Notes: generated from the letters alone by a model not told the origin. A DNA stretch of 64,000 nt from an uncultured Erysipelotrichaceae bacterium (GCA_947166565.1 CAMVEL010000002.1:1-64000), one strand, 5' to 3'; counted from the first letter of the stretch, positions 25,399-34,052 are shown. Program-made: numbers and translations.

Positions 25399-26469
25399 AT
25401 GAAAAAGCCGATTTATTTGCTATCTGCGACCATTCTTCTTTCCCTTTGCGCCTGCGGAGGCGGAAATAATCCCGATACCTCCAAGGCCACGGGTTTGACC
25501 ACCCCCGAAAGCTCCGCCATCGAAGAAGAGGTGGTAAACGTCTTCGTCCTTACCGGCCAATCCAACATGGAAGGACAGACCCAATTCGGCAACAACTATC
25601 TCCGTAACGCCATGCAGGCGGTTCAGGATAGCGGCGAATTCGAAGGCGTCTCCGTCGATGATTACGAAATGCTCACGACCGGCATCGAAACCGTCCGCAC
25701 GAGTTATTATGGCTGCGGATATGGCGAGATCTATGACCCCAAGAACATCCACGCTTCAAATAAGGAAACCCCGATAGAAGGCAAATTTGAGAACACAAGG
25801 ACCGGCATGGGGGCCAAAGACGATAGGATGGGCCCCGAGCTTGGCGCGGCCTATGGCTTAAGGAATTCCCCAAAAGAAGGCAAGAAAATCTATTTCATCA
25901 AGGCCGGCGTCTCCGGTTCTGGCTTCGCCCAAAACGGTGAGGATAAGATCAATTGGAACGTCGAAAAAGAGCAAAACCTCTATGTCAATCACCTCAAACC
26001 CTACACCGAGAATTGCCTTAACCTAATCAAGGGTGAAATAGGAGAAGGGGTCAAACCGATGATCCGCGGATTCCTTTGGATGCAGGGCGAATCCGATTCC
26101 GACAATGCGAAGATCCCATATTACGCGGATAGGCTAAATGCCCTCTTCGATAAATTCGAGACCGATTTCATCGATTATATCGAGGATAAGGACAAGGCTA
26201 ACTGCGCCATGATCGACGCTTGCATCTATGATAACGACGGCACCATGTGGGGCGCCCAAACCTCGCAAGACCTCAACAAAGTGAAAATGGATAACGCCGC
26301 CGCCCACGATAACGTCTATTGCATCAACACCTCCTGGAAAATCGAGGGAGGCATGAAACTAAAAACCGGTTCCCCCGGCGGAGATTTCATGCATTACAAC
26401 ACCGAATCGTCCTTCCGCCTTGGCCTAGCCTATGCGGATGTGATCCTCAAGAACAACCTCCTCAAGTGA
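25399..26469 (+). CDS. Lipoprotein SASA/CE6-type carbohydrate esterase
   Basis: 356 residues with lipobox LCAC, so surface-anchored. The catalytic domain of sialate O-acetylesterase / carbohydrate esterase family 6 type starts near residue 48: VLTGQSNMEG holds the nucleophile Ser, WMQGESD is the second conserved block, and GDFMHYNTES supplies the His of the triad. It would remove acetyl groups from plant xylan or sialylated host glycans. Ribosome site AGAGG upstream. It has its own palindrome-containing promoter and terminator. Confidence 0.88.
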   Translation: MKKPIYLLSATILLSLCACGGGNNPDTSKATGLTTPESSAIEEEVVNVFVLTGQSNMEGQTQFGNNYLRNAMQAVQDSGEFEGVSVDDYEMLTTGIETVRTSYYGCGYGEIYDPKNIHASNKETPIEGKFENTRTGMGAKDDRMGPELGAAYGLRNSPKEGKKIYFIKAGVSGSGFAQNGEDKINWNVEKEQNLYVNHLKPYTENCLNLIKGEIGEGVKPMIRGFLWMQGESDSDNAKIPYYADRLNALFDKFETDFIDYIEDKDKANCAMIDACIYDNDGTMWGAQTSQDLNKVKMDNAAAHDNVYCINTSWKIEGGMKLKTGSPGGDFMHYNTESSFRLGLAYADVILKNNLLK

Positions 26470-26484
26470 GGGGAATCGCCTACC

Positions 26485-26508
26485 CCCGGCTCCGGCCGGG
26501 TTTTATTT
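26485..26508 (+). terminator. Terminator of the esterase gene
   Basis: CCCGGC (26485-26490) pairs with GCCGGG (26495-26500) over TCCG, followed by TTTTATTT. Confidence 0.88.
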
Positions 26509-26542
26509 ATCCAAGCCCCCTTCCTTTTATAAATAAAAAGGA

Positions 26543-26788
26543 TATAATTTCCCCGTTCGTAGAAGCGGAGTAGTAACCATAATAACGGCTTCCGATACAG
26601 GGACGGCTCGATAGTGAGACGAGTCGAGGAAGAATATGGCGAATTCGCCGTGGAGAACGCCTTGGAGACTTGGCCGAATGGTCCTCGTTAAAGACCGTGA
26701 GAGCGTGATGGATAACATCGCGAATGAGGATGGCACCGCGGATATTCCGTTCCTCGGGAGTCGTCTTTTTATTTCTTAGGAGGAAAAT
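26543..26788 (+). promoter_or_regulatory. T-box-type leader of pheST
   Basis: TATAAT at 26543-26548 starts a leader of about 235 nt. T-box core AGGATGGCACCGCG is at 26727-26740. The variable base is C (TGGC), whereas tRNA-Phe (A73) normally pairs with TGGT. GGCGAATTCGCC near 26644 offers a TTC specifier candidate. GAGGA (26726-26730) can pair with TTCCTC (26750-26755) as antisequestrator, and the same TTCCTC can pair with GAGGAA (26780-26785) in the ribosome site. No good terminator stem is visible, although a short T-run exists at 26766. Confidence 0.75.
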
Positions 26789-27838
26789 ATGAGCAACGCA
26801 TTGATCGAAAAAGCCCTAGCCCTGCGTGAAGAGGCTATGGAAAAGCTCCAATTAATCAAGGATGAAATCGCCTTAGATGGCTTTTTCGCCGCTTATCTAT
26901 CAAAGAAGGGTTCCATCAAGGGCCTTCTTTCCAATATGAAGGACGTTCCTCCCGAGGAAAGAGGCAACGTCGGAAGCGAGGTCAACCGCCTTTCCGCGGA
27001 GGTCCAAAAAGCCTTTGAGGAAAGGAAGGCGGACATCGAGAAACGCAAACTCGAGAAGCGCCTTAAGGAAGAGGCGATCGATATCTCGATGCCGGGAAGG
27101 AAAGCCCCATCCGGACGCATCAATCCCTATCATCTAATCATCGATGAGGTCACCGACATCTTCCTCTCGATGGGCTATGAAGTAATCGAAGGGCGCGACG
27201 TCGAGGAGGATAAATATAACTTCGAGCTCCTTAACGTTCCCAAGGACCACCCGTCCCGCGACATGCAGGATACCTTCTATCTTGACGCGGGCAAGCTCCT
27301 CCGTACCCAAACTTCCGCCGCCCAAGCCCATACGATGGTGGAACGCTCGCTCGATCCGACCCCGATTAGGATGATTTCGCCAGGGAAAGCCTATAGGCGC
27401 GACGATGACGACATGACCCATTCCCATCAATTCGCCCAGATAGAAGGGCTCGTCGTCGATAAGAACATCTCCATCGCCAACTTAAAGGCGACCTTGGAAC
27501 TTTTCGCCAAGAAGATGTTCGGACCAAAGCGCGAAATTCGCCTTCGTTCCTCATATTTCCCCTTCACCGAACCTAGCGTCGAAGTCGACGTCAGTTGCTT
27601 CGCTTGCGGAGGAAAGGGGTGCAATATCTGCAAAGGGACCGGCTGGATCGAGATCCTTGGGGCGGGCATGGTCAACCCCAAAGTCCTCAAGATGTGCGGT
27701 TATGACCCCGAGGTTTGGAGCGGCTTTGCTTTTGGCGTCGGCGTCGAACGCGTCGCGATGCTCCGCTATGGCATCGACGATATCCGTAGGTTCTACGCTA
27801 ACGACATGAAATTCCTCGATGGATTCATCGGAAAATAG
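26789..27838 (+). CDS. pheS: Phenylalanyl-tRNA synthetase alpha subunit
   Basis: Catalytic subunit of the alpha2-beta2 class II enzyme. N-terminal coiled coil, then class II motifs: HPSRDMQDTFYL, RDDDDMTHSHQFAQIEG, and the end FAFGVGVERVAMLRYGIDDIR (motif 3 region). The CFACGGKGCNIC zinc-like segment is usual for Bacillota PheS. 349 residues. TAGGAGG is 5 nt upstream of the ATG. pheT follows after 12 nt. Confidence 0.97.
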   Translation: MSNALIEKALALREEAMEKLQLIKDEIALDGFFAAYLSKKGSIKGLLSNMKDVPPEERGNVGSEVNRLSAEVQKAFEERKADIEKRKLEKRLKEEAIDISMPGRKAPSGRINPYHLIIDEVTDIFLSMGYEVIEGRDVEEDKYNFELLNVPKDHPSRDMQDTFYLDAGKLLRTQTSAAQAHTMVERSLDPTPIRMISPGKAYRRDDDDMTHSHQFAQIEGLVVDKNISIANLKATLELFAKKMFGPKREIRLRSSYFPFTEPSVEVDVSCFACGGKGCNICKGTGWIEILGAGMVNPKVLKMCGYDPEVWSGFAFGVGVERVAMLRYGIDDIRRFYANDMKFLDGFIGK

Positions 27839-27850
27839 GAGGATAAGACA

Positions 27851-30238
27851 ATGAGAGTTTCCTATAAATGGCTTAAGCAATACGTCGACTTGGAAGGGAT
27901 TAGCCCTGAGGAAGTCGCGGATAGACTCACCTTCGCAGGAGCCGAAGTCGAAGGGATCGAAACCCTTGCCAGCGGGACCAATCTCGTGATTGGTAAGATC
28001 ATTTCCTGCACCCCCCATCCAGATTCCGATCACCTCCATGTCCTCCAAGTCGATGAAGGACAGTTCGGGGTTGAGCAGATCGTCTGCGGCGCCCCTAACG
28101 CCAGGGAAGGACTTAAGGTCATCGTCAGCCGTCCAGGAGCCAAACTCCCAGGAGGCGAAATCTCCAAAAGCAAGATTCGCGGAGTCGAAAGCAACGGCAT
28201 GTGCTGCAGTTTGCTCGAACTCGGCGTCGATAAGAAATACCTTTCCGAGAAGCAAGTCGCGGGAATCGAAGAACTCCCAGAAGAGGCCCCAATCGGGGAA
28301 ACCGATGTCTTGGGATATCTTGGCCTTGACGATAAGGTCCTCGAGGTTTCGGTTTTGCCCAATCGCCCCGACCTTAACGCGATGGAAAACGTCGCTAGGG
28401 AAGTGGCGTGTTTATTCCATCGCGACGTTAAGATCCCTTCAATCAAGGAAGAAAAGGCCGAGAAAACTTCTTTCAAGGTTGGCTCCCTTACTCCAAAATG
28501 CCCGCAATTCAGCGGAAAGGTCTATCGGGGAGTCAAGAATGGCCCCTCGCCAAAATGGCTTAAGGACATCCTTATCGCAGAAGGCATCAGAAGCATCGAT
28601 ACCATCGTCGATATCGGTAACTACGTCATGCTTCTAACCGGTCAGCCCCTCAATATGTATGACGCGGATAAACTCGAGAAGGAAGAACTAGTCGTAATCG
28701 ATGATTATGAAGGCGATTTCTTCGCGATGGACGGCAATACCTACAAACTCGAAAAAGGCGATTTGCTCGTCACTTCCAATGGGAAACCCGTCTGTCTCGC
28801 GGGTATCATGACCGCGGATGCGGCTAGAATCGACGAAAACACCAAGAACATCGTCGTCGAGGCCGCGAATTTCGATTATGCCTCGATTAGGCGTACCTCC
28901 AACCGCCTTGGACTAGCTTCCGATTCCTCCAATAGGTTCTGCAAGGGCATCAACCCCCATCAGGCCGAATACGTCCAAGAGGTGACCAAAGCCTTGCTCG
29001 TCTCCCTTTGCAAAGCGGAGAAGGTCTACGAAACCGTCGATTACGATACCCTCGACCACGCGAAAAAGCTCGTTGAGGTCTCCATTAATTACATCAATTG
29101 TCGCCTTGGAACCTCTTTCTCGAAAGAGGAGATCGTCAATGTCTTGAAGGAGGACCATTTCCTCGTTAGGGAAGATAAGGGCGACACTTTGGTTCTTGAA
29201 GTTCCCCCTTACCGTATCGATATCGAAGGGAAGGCGGATATCTCCGAGGAAGTCATTAGGCTTTTAGGTTACGAAAACGTACATTCCATCCTTCCGACCT
29301 CCGAACTTGCCTGCAAGGGTTTAACCGAATCCCAAACCAAGAAGAGGATGATCAGAAGATACCTTCTTTCCTCTGGTGTCTCCGAGGTCCTTACCTATAC
29401 CCTAATCGCGGAGAAAGATGTCAAGACCTTCGATTACATCACCAAAAAGGAAGCTTATCGCCTATCCAATCCCTTAACGGTTGACCGCGAATACGTCAGG
29501 ACCAACCTCATGCCGAGCTTGCTAAGCGTCCTTTCCTATAACGTCAACCACCAAAACAAAGACGTCGCGATCTTCGAGATAAGCGATATCGATGCGAAGG
29601 ATTACGCTTCCCGTCATTTGGCTATCGCTCTTACCGGCAAAGCCTATCAAATGGGCGAAATCGGCGGACGTCCCTATGATTTCTACGACGTTAAAGGCTA
29701 TTTGGAAGGAATCCTCACTTTATTAGGCCTTAATTCCAACCGCGTCCAGATCGTGCCTTGGACCCTTGGGGGAGAAGAACTCCATCCAGGGAGGTCCGCG
29801 GAAATCCGCATGGGCAAGAAGCTCCTTGGCTATTTGGGCGAACTCCATCCCCTTGCCTTGAAGGATTTGGGTTTGGATAACGCGGTTATCCTCGAACTCG
29901 ATTTGGGAGAGCTCCTCAACATGAAGGTCTCCGAGATCAAATACAAACCCGCCTCACGCTTTCCCGCGGTCACCCGCGATTTGGCTTTGCTCCTCGATGA
30001 AAAGGTCACTTTCGAGGAAATCAGGGTCGAATCCTTACGCGCGGATAGCCTTATCCATAAGGTCTCCGTCTTCGATTTGTATCGCGGCAAAGGGGTGCCA
30101 GAAGGGAAGAAATCCCTTGCGATCACCCTCACCCTCTACGCGGAGGACCATACCCTCAAAGATGAGGAAATCGCTTTATCGGTCAAAAAGGCCATCGATG
30201 CATTGTCCCGTAAATTCCTCGCGGAGATTCGTTCATGA
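27851..30238 (+). CDS. pheT: Phenylalanyl-tRNA synthetase beta subunit
   Basis: 795 residues. Order: B1 and EMAP-like tRNA-binding domain (TPHPDSDHLHVLQVD), B3/B4 editing domain, B5 domain, class II-like core and a C-terminal ferredoxin-fold anticodon-binding domain (KYKPASRFPAVTRDLAL). Editing of Tyr-tRNA-Phe and tRNA binding. The stop overlaps the next start (ATGA). Confidence 0.97.
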   Translation: MRVSYKWLKQYVDLEGISPEEVADRLTFAGAEVEGIETLASGTNLVIGKIISCTPHPDSDHLHVLQVDEGQFGVEQIVCGAPNAREGLKVIVSRPGAKLPGGEISKSKIRGVESNGMCCSLLELGVDKKYLSEKQVAGIEELPEEAPIGETDVLGYLGLDDKVLEVSVLPNRPDLNAMENVAREVACLFHRDVKIPSIKEEKAEKTSFKVGSLTPKCPQFSGKVYRGVKNGPSPKWLKDILIAEGIRSIDTIVDIGNYVMLLTGQPLNMYDADKLEKEELVVIDDYEGDFFAMDGNTYKLEKGDLLVTSNGKPVCLAGIMTADAARIDENTKNIVVEAANFDYASIRRTSNRLGLASDSSNRFCKGINPHQAEYVQEVTKALLVSLCKAEKVYETVDYDTLDHAKKLVEVSINYINCRLGTSFSKEEIVNVLKEDHFLVREDKGDTLVLEVPPYRIDIEGKADISEEVIRLLGYENVHSILPTSELACKGLTESQTKKRMIRRYLLSSGVSEVLTYTLIAEKDVKTFDYITKKEAYRLSNPLTVDREYVRTNLMPSLLSVLSYNVNHQNKDVAIFEISDIDAKDYASRHLAIALTGKAYQMGEIGGRPYDFYDVKGYLEGILTLLGLNSNRVQIVPWTLGGEELHPGRSAEIRMGKKLLGYLGELHPLALKDLGLDNAVILELDLGELLNMKVSEIKYKPASRFPAVTRDLALLLDEKVTFEEIRVESLRADSLIHKVSVFDLYRGKGVPEGKKSLAITLTLYAEDHTLKDEEIALSVKKAIDALSRKFLAEIRS

Positions 30239-30723
30239 ATTTCTATAAATCCTTAATAACCCCCTTCAAAAACTTCGAATATAAGGGGAATCTCGATTAT
30301 TCGGGGTTTTCCTTTGAGAAATACTACCCTCTTCTAGGCATCAAAACCTGCGAGGTCGATTTCGAGGCTTACCGCGAGGAAGACGAGACCTTGATGGCCT
30401 ATGCCTATATCAAGGCGACCCTTCTAATCGCGGATTCGCGCGACCTCACCCCTTTTGAATATCCTCTCGAAATCGAAACGGACTTTCAAATCCTTAATTC
30501 CATCGAAGAAGAAGGGGAAGGCTATATCTATAAGGAAAACGCGATTCCCTTGGAGGAGCTTATCCTCCTAATCGTTAAAGGCGAGATCCCGATTTCCCCC
30601 CATAAAGAGGAGACCCCCCTTCCGGAATCGGGCGAAGGCTATTCCTTTGTTGACGAGGATAACCAAAGCGACGATAAGGAAAGGGTCATCCTCGAGGAAG
30701 AAAGAAAAGAGGAAGAGAGTTGA
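30235..30723 (+). CDS. Divergent YceD/DUF177-like protein
   Basis: 162 residues, acidic, soluble. The segment IKATLLIADSRDLTPFEYPLEIETDF followed later by IPLEELILLIVKGEIPISPH has the layout of YceD/DUF177, including the hydrophobic-I-P ending, but the conserved Cys residues of the family are absent. In Bacilli this family normally sits directly before rpmF; here a terminator follows and rpmF is not in the window. Translation is coupled to pheT by a 4-nt overlap. Homology is likely but not certain. Confidence 0.65.
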   Translation: MNFYKSLITPFKNFEYKGNLDYSGFSFEKYYPLLGIKTCEVDFEAYREEDETLMAYAYIKATLLIADSRDLTPFEYPLEIETDFQILNSIEEEGEGYIYKENAIPLEELILLIVKGEIPISPHKEETPLPESGEGYSFVDEDNQSDDKERVILEEERKEEES

Positions 30724-30728
30724 GCCAA

Positions 30729-30760
30729 AGGACCTTCGGAACCCCCGGAGGTTCTTTTTC
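30729..30760 (+). terminator. Terminator of the pheST operon
   Basis: AGGACCTTCGG (30729-30739) pairs with CCGGAGGTTCT (30745-30755), 11 bp with two wobbles, followed by a T-run. Confidence 0.9.
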
Positions 30761-30823
30761 TTATATATCTAAGATATAATAAGGATAAAGAAAGCCCGCC
30801 CTTAACAATTGGAGGAAAAATAG

Positions 30824-31488
30824 ATGGATATCCATGCCCTCATGGCTTCCCGTCATAGCGTCCGTCAGTATCTAGATAAGCCTATCCCTATGGAGATTAG
30901 GGAACAACTCTATGATTTCGTTATCTCGCTTAACAAGGAAAGCGGCCTAAATATCCAAATAATCTATGATGAACGAAATGCTTTTCTTCGCGGATGGCAA
31001 GATATGGCAAATTCGAAGGATGCTCGAATTACATCGCTTTGATCGGAACGAAAAGCAAGGATTTGGATGAACGGGTTGGCTATTATGGTGAACACCTTGT
31101 CCTAAAAGCCCAGGAACTAGGCCTAAATACCTGTTGGGTGGCTTTGACGCATGGGAAAAGCCAGGCGGTTATCAATAAGGGCGAAACCGAAGCGATCCTC
31201 ATCGCCTTAGGCTATGGAAAAACAAAGGGCAATCCAAGAAGAAGCAAAAAGGCAGAGGAAGTCAGCAATATCCAAGACGATTCCCCCGAATGGTTCAAAA
31301 AAGGCGTGGAAGCCGCTTTGCTTGCCCCGACCGCGATCAATCAGCAGAAGTTCTTTATCGAACTAGGTGGCAATAAAGTCAAAATCAAAAAAGGCTTGGT
31401 CGGACCTGAGCTTAACGTCGATTTGGGCATTATCAAATGCCATTTCGAATTAGGCGCCGGCAAAGAAAATTTCGAATGGGCCGAATAA
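30824..31488 (+). pseudogene. Nitroreductase-family gene split by a -1 frameshift
   Basis: Frame 30824-31042 encodes the N-terminal FMN-binding part (SRHSVRQYLDKPIP) and stops early; frame 30994-31488 encodes the rest (RYGKFEGCSNYIALIG, ELGLNTCWVAL, ALLAPTAINQQ). Adding one T to the TTTT run at 30982-30985 joins them as DERNAF-SSRMARYGKFEGC, exactly the family pattern. The intact protein would be an about 221-residue FMN-dependent NAD(P)H oxidoreductase. TATAAT at 30775-30780 and GGAGG before the ATG look intact. It is either a recent pseudogene, a phase-variable allele or an assembly error. Confidence 0.85.
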
Positions 31489-31503
31489 AAAAGGAGCGGA
31501 CTC

Positions 31504-32613
31504 ATGAATATCAACAAATCGTTTATCTTTCTGCCCTGCTTGGTTTTAACGTTATCTTCCTGCGGCGATTCCTTTAGCACGTTAAGGGAGCTCCCCGTTA
31601 AGGAAGCCGATTTATCCGCGATTAACCTTTCCCATTATGAGAAAAACAAAGGGATATGGGATGAAAAAATGACTTTCACCGCGAAGGAAGATATCACCTA
31701 TGTTTATGCTAAATTCGCGAAGACCTATACGAAAGAAACCAAAAGAAGCAATTACAAAACAAGCGAAGAGGATTGCCAACATATCTATATCCTCGCCTTG
31801 CCAAGAAACGAAGGCGAGGCCGTCCTTGCGGAAGTCCGTTTTTATGTCTATTCCCATACGGATGGAACGATGGTGTTACCTAATGGCGATGCTTACGCTT
31901 TCTATGGGAATGCCTATTACGAAACCTTCAACAAGATAAAGGACCATTTCCAAATCGCCAAACAAGACTACCGTTTGACGGTAAATGGCGCGGACGTATC
32001 GCCCGATGCGCCTGAATCTGGGCTATATAAGGCCGGGCATCTATTTAGCTTCAAAGTCGAAATAGTCACGGATGTCACCTTCCACGTCTTCCTCGATCAA
32101 GACGAAGTCATCAAATGGAAGACCGATGGGACACTCGGCGGATATGATTATTTCGAATTCATGATGCCGAGCCGCGATTGCACCTTAACAATCACCGGAG
32201 ACAAATATTTTGCCGATAGAGACTACGATTTTTCGGAATTGTTCTTTTGGGTGAAAGGGATTGATGAGACCAATCTAAAAGGGATTCAAACCGAGGATGG
32301 GTATATCGGGGTTAACCCCGAAACGGCGGAAACGGTGGTTACATATAGCGAGGACGAAAGAGACCTTTCCTATAACCTCGACATCATCAAAAACGGAAAA
32401 TTAAGGAAAGCGAATGATTACCAAGATCTCGATGGGGGATGGTACCGTAAAGTCACTTTCTTCCGTGATGACGAAACCGGATTCAGTTTTGAAATCCTCA
32501 ATGGCAATTATATTAACCTGTTATGGAATGATTTCTCTTCCCCGCAAGCATTCGAATTCGTTGACGGAGAGAAAATACCGATGATAAGTTACGGGGATAT
32601 TGTCTCGGAATAA
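31504..32613 (+). CDS. Hypothetical lipoprotein
   Basis: 369 residues with lipobox LSSC at residue about 20 and an AAAGGAG site upstream. The mature region is mostly beta, with a segment (SGLYKAGHLFSFKVEIVTDVTFHVFLD... FEFMMPSRDCTLTI) that resembles the repeat/InlB-B-like or Listeria-type beta-sandwich domains of surface proteins; I cannot assign a family. It follows the nitroreductase remnant by 15 nt and is probably co-transcribed. Confidence 0.8.
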   Translation: MNINKSFIFLPCLVLTLSSCGDSFSTLRELPVKEADLSAINLSHYEKNKGIWDEKMTFTAKEDITYVYAKFAKTYTKETKRSNYKTSEEDCQHIYILALPRNEGEAVLAEVRFYVYSHTDGTMVLPNGDAYAFYGNAYYETFNKIKDHFQIAKQDYRLTVNGADVSPDAPESGLYKAGHLFSFKVEIVTDVTFHVFLDQDEVIKWKTDGTLGGYDYFEFMMPSRDCTLTITGDKYFADRDYDFSELFFWVKGIDETNLKGIQTEDGYIGVNPETAETVVTYSEDERDLSYNLDIIKNGKLRKANDYQDLDGGWYRKVTFFRDDETGFSFEILNGNYINLLWNDFSSPQAFEFVDGEKIPMISYGDIVSE

Positions 32614-32627
32614 GGCCAAATATTGGT

Positions 32628-32640
32628 TATACACTGTATA
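32628..32640. promoter_or_regulatory. 13-bp palindrome after the lipoprotein gene
   Basis: TATACA-C-TGTATA is a perfect 6+1+6 repeat, itself flanked by TTGGTTA and TAACCAA arms. No T-run follows, so it is not an obvious terminator. Between here and rpsO (32641-32718) I see only A/T-rich sequence. Confidence 0.3.
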
Positions 32641-32718
32641 GATATTTAACCAAAAAGAAGGACCCATTTATCCAAAAAGGCATTTTCGGTTTCAATTCAT
32701 TGCATTTTTAATTAGTTA

Positions 32719-32747
32719 TTGCACGCTTCGCCTTATAGGCGTATATT
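32719..32747 (+). promoter_or_regulatory. rpsO promoter with inverted repeat in the spacer
   Basis: TTGCAC (32719-32724) and TATATT (32742-32747) are 17 bp apart; CGCCT-TAT-AGGCG (32729-32741) fills the spacer up to the -10. The leader of about 80 nt could also hold the S15 autoregulatory structure. Confidence 0.65.
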
Positions 32748-32830
32748 CTTTCCGCAGCCCATCTTTGGTTTGTACCGATTCTCCCGATCAAACGAAGGTG
32801 TGGCCAAGAAATTAGGAAAGGAGAAAAACA

Positions 32831-33100
32831 ATGGCTCTATCCAAAGAAGAGACCGCCGAAATCGTCAAGGCTTATGGCAAGAACGAGAAGGACACCGGTT
32901 CCACCGAAGTCCAAATCGCCCTTCTTACCAAGAGGATCAAGGACCTCACCACCCACCTCCAAGCTAATCACGGCGACGCCGGTGCAAGACGCAGCCTTCT
33001 CATCCTCGTCGGTAAGAGACGCAGCCTTCTGGATTACCTTGCCGCTAACGACGTTGATCGCTACACCGCTCTCATCGCTAGCCTCGGCATCCGTAAATAA
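32831..33100 (+). CDS. rpsO: 30S ribosomal protein S15
   Basis: 89 residues, normal length, binds 16S rRNA helices 20-22. Conserved HxxDAGARRSLLILVGKRRSLLDYL core is present. AGGAAAGGAG precedes the ATG. Followed by a terminator, then a membrane protein gene and pnp, so the classical rpsO-pnp order is kept with one insertion. Confidence 0.98.
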   Translation: MALSKEETAEIVKAYGKNEKDTGSTEVQIALLTKRIKDLTTHLQANHGDAGARRSLLILVGKRRSLLDYLAANDVDRYTALIASLGIRK

Positions 33101-33118
33101 GGAAATAGGCAAGATTCG

Positions 33119-33143
33119 CCCACCTATATGGTGGGTTTTCTTT
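33119..33143 (+). terminator. Terminator of rpsO
   Basis: CCCACC (33119-33124) pairs with GGTGGG (33130-33135) over TATAT, followed by TTTTCTTTT. Confidence 0.9.
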
Positions 33144-33191
33144 TATTGTTTTTCCTTTATAATGAAAGACACAAAAAAAGGACACAAACCG

Positions 33192-33893
33192 ATGAAAAGA
33201 TTCGAAGACTTCTATTCTAGATTCTATTTCGACGACGATGACGGTTCGGGAGCGGATTCCTCCTGGCTTTTTGGTGATGATAGTGATAGCAAGGAAGAGG
33301 TAAAGCCCGCGGCCCCAGAGCCTTCTTCCGCCCCAAGAAGAAGGACGACGAATACCCCAATTGCCAACCCCAATTATCCGCAACAGAAAGATAAACCAGT
33401 TACTCCGCCATCTACGGGCGAGGTAACAACAAGATTAAAGAGGGTGGCTTTGATCCTGACTGTTCTCGGTATCGTGGTTTTCCTGTTTTCCTTGATTATG
33501 GTTTATGCGGTGATGGGAGAGCCTCTTTCCTTTGGAAGACCCATGACGATGAACGCCACGATTTGCCTAGTTTTGATGGGAATCGCGATTGGCTCCTTGA
33601 TCGCGGGAAAACGGGGTGGCCAAAGGATAAATTACGTTATCGGCGCCTCTTTCGGAGCCTCTTTATTCTTCGCGGCGTTGTTTAATTTTTATTCTTACAC
33701 CGTCGGATCCTTCGCTATGGGACCTAGAATTCTATTTTCCTTCGCCCCTTTCCTTATCGCCGGGATCGTCTTCATAATCATCTACGCCGTTAAGAAAAAG
33801 AAGGACTTCGCCTTCATTTCCTATTCCCTTTTCCTCGTCACCATTTTGGAATTCATCGCTTTCCTTTTTGGGACTTTCGTTTTCAAATATTAA
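33192..33893 (+). CDS. Four-helix membrane protein with acidic N-terminus
   Basis: 233 residues from ATG 33192. Residues 1-75 are hydrophilic, first acidic (FDDDDGSGADSS), then Pro/Thr/Arg-rich; residues about 80-233 contain four to five membrane helices. An in-frame ATG at 33162 overlaps the TATAAT at 33158-33163 and is rejected. Inserted between rpsO and pnp. No known family; function unknown. Confidence 0.75.
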   Translation: MKRFEDFYSRFYFDDDDGSGADSSWLFGDDSDSKEEVKPAAPEPSSAPRRRTTNTPIANPNYPQQKDKPVTPPSTGEVTTRLKRVALILTVLGIVVFLFSLIMVYAVMGEPLSFGRPMTMNATICLVLMGIAIGSLIAGKRGGQRINYVIGASFGASLFFAALFNFYSYTVGSFAMGPRILFSFAPFLIAGIVFIIIYAVKKKKDFAFISYSLFLVTILEFIAFLFGTFVFKY

Positions 33894-33915
33894 GACGAGG
33901 GCTTAATCAAAAACA

Positions 33916-33936
33916 AAGCGCCTAACCGCGCTTTTT
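33916..33936 (+). terminator. Terminator before pnp
   Basis: AAGCGC (33916-33921) pairs with GCGCTT (33928-33933) over a 6-nt loop, followed by T. Confidence 0.85.
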
Positions 33937-33995
33937 TCTTGGCAAAAGCGAATTGTCCTTTCCTCGCTTTTCCTTTTTCCCTTTGTTTTATGAAA

Positions 33996-34009
33996 TGGAA
34001 ACGCTTACA
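33996..34009. promoter_or_regulatory. cre-like site upstream of pnp
   Basis: TGGAAACGCTTACA; the opposite strand TGTAAGCGTTTCCA fits the CcpA cre consensus and differs by one base from the site at 18895. Its centre is about 56 bp before the start predicted from TATAGT (34047-34052), the position used by activating cre sites such as those of ackA and pta in Bacillus. Confidence 0.55.
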
Positions 34010-34015
34010 AATAAA

Positions 34016-34052
34016 CTTCCCCCTTAAAAGGGGAAGGCATGTGTAGTATAGT
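34016..34052 (+). promoter_or_regulatory. pnp promoter region with hairpin
   Basis: CTTCCCC (34016-34022) is complementary to GGGGAAG (34030-34036); TATAGT at 34047-34052 is the likely -10. The -35 position falls inside the repeat and has no consensus. Confidence 0.45.

Noticed and set aside
30722-30735. A fourth copy of the TTTGAGCCAA element at GAGCCAAAGG
   Set aside because: Only seven bases match and the second block is missing; it is part of the DUF177-like stop and terminator.
30960-31000. Programmed -1 frameshift in the nitroreductase
   Set aside because: No X-XXY-YYZ slippery heptamer in the right frame and no downstream structure seen; a simple one-base loss in TTTT explains it.
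32874-33191. N-terminal extension of the membrane protein before pnp
   Set aside because: It is the shadow of rpsO and its terminator in another frame; the promoter -10 at 33158 lies within.
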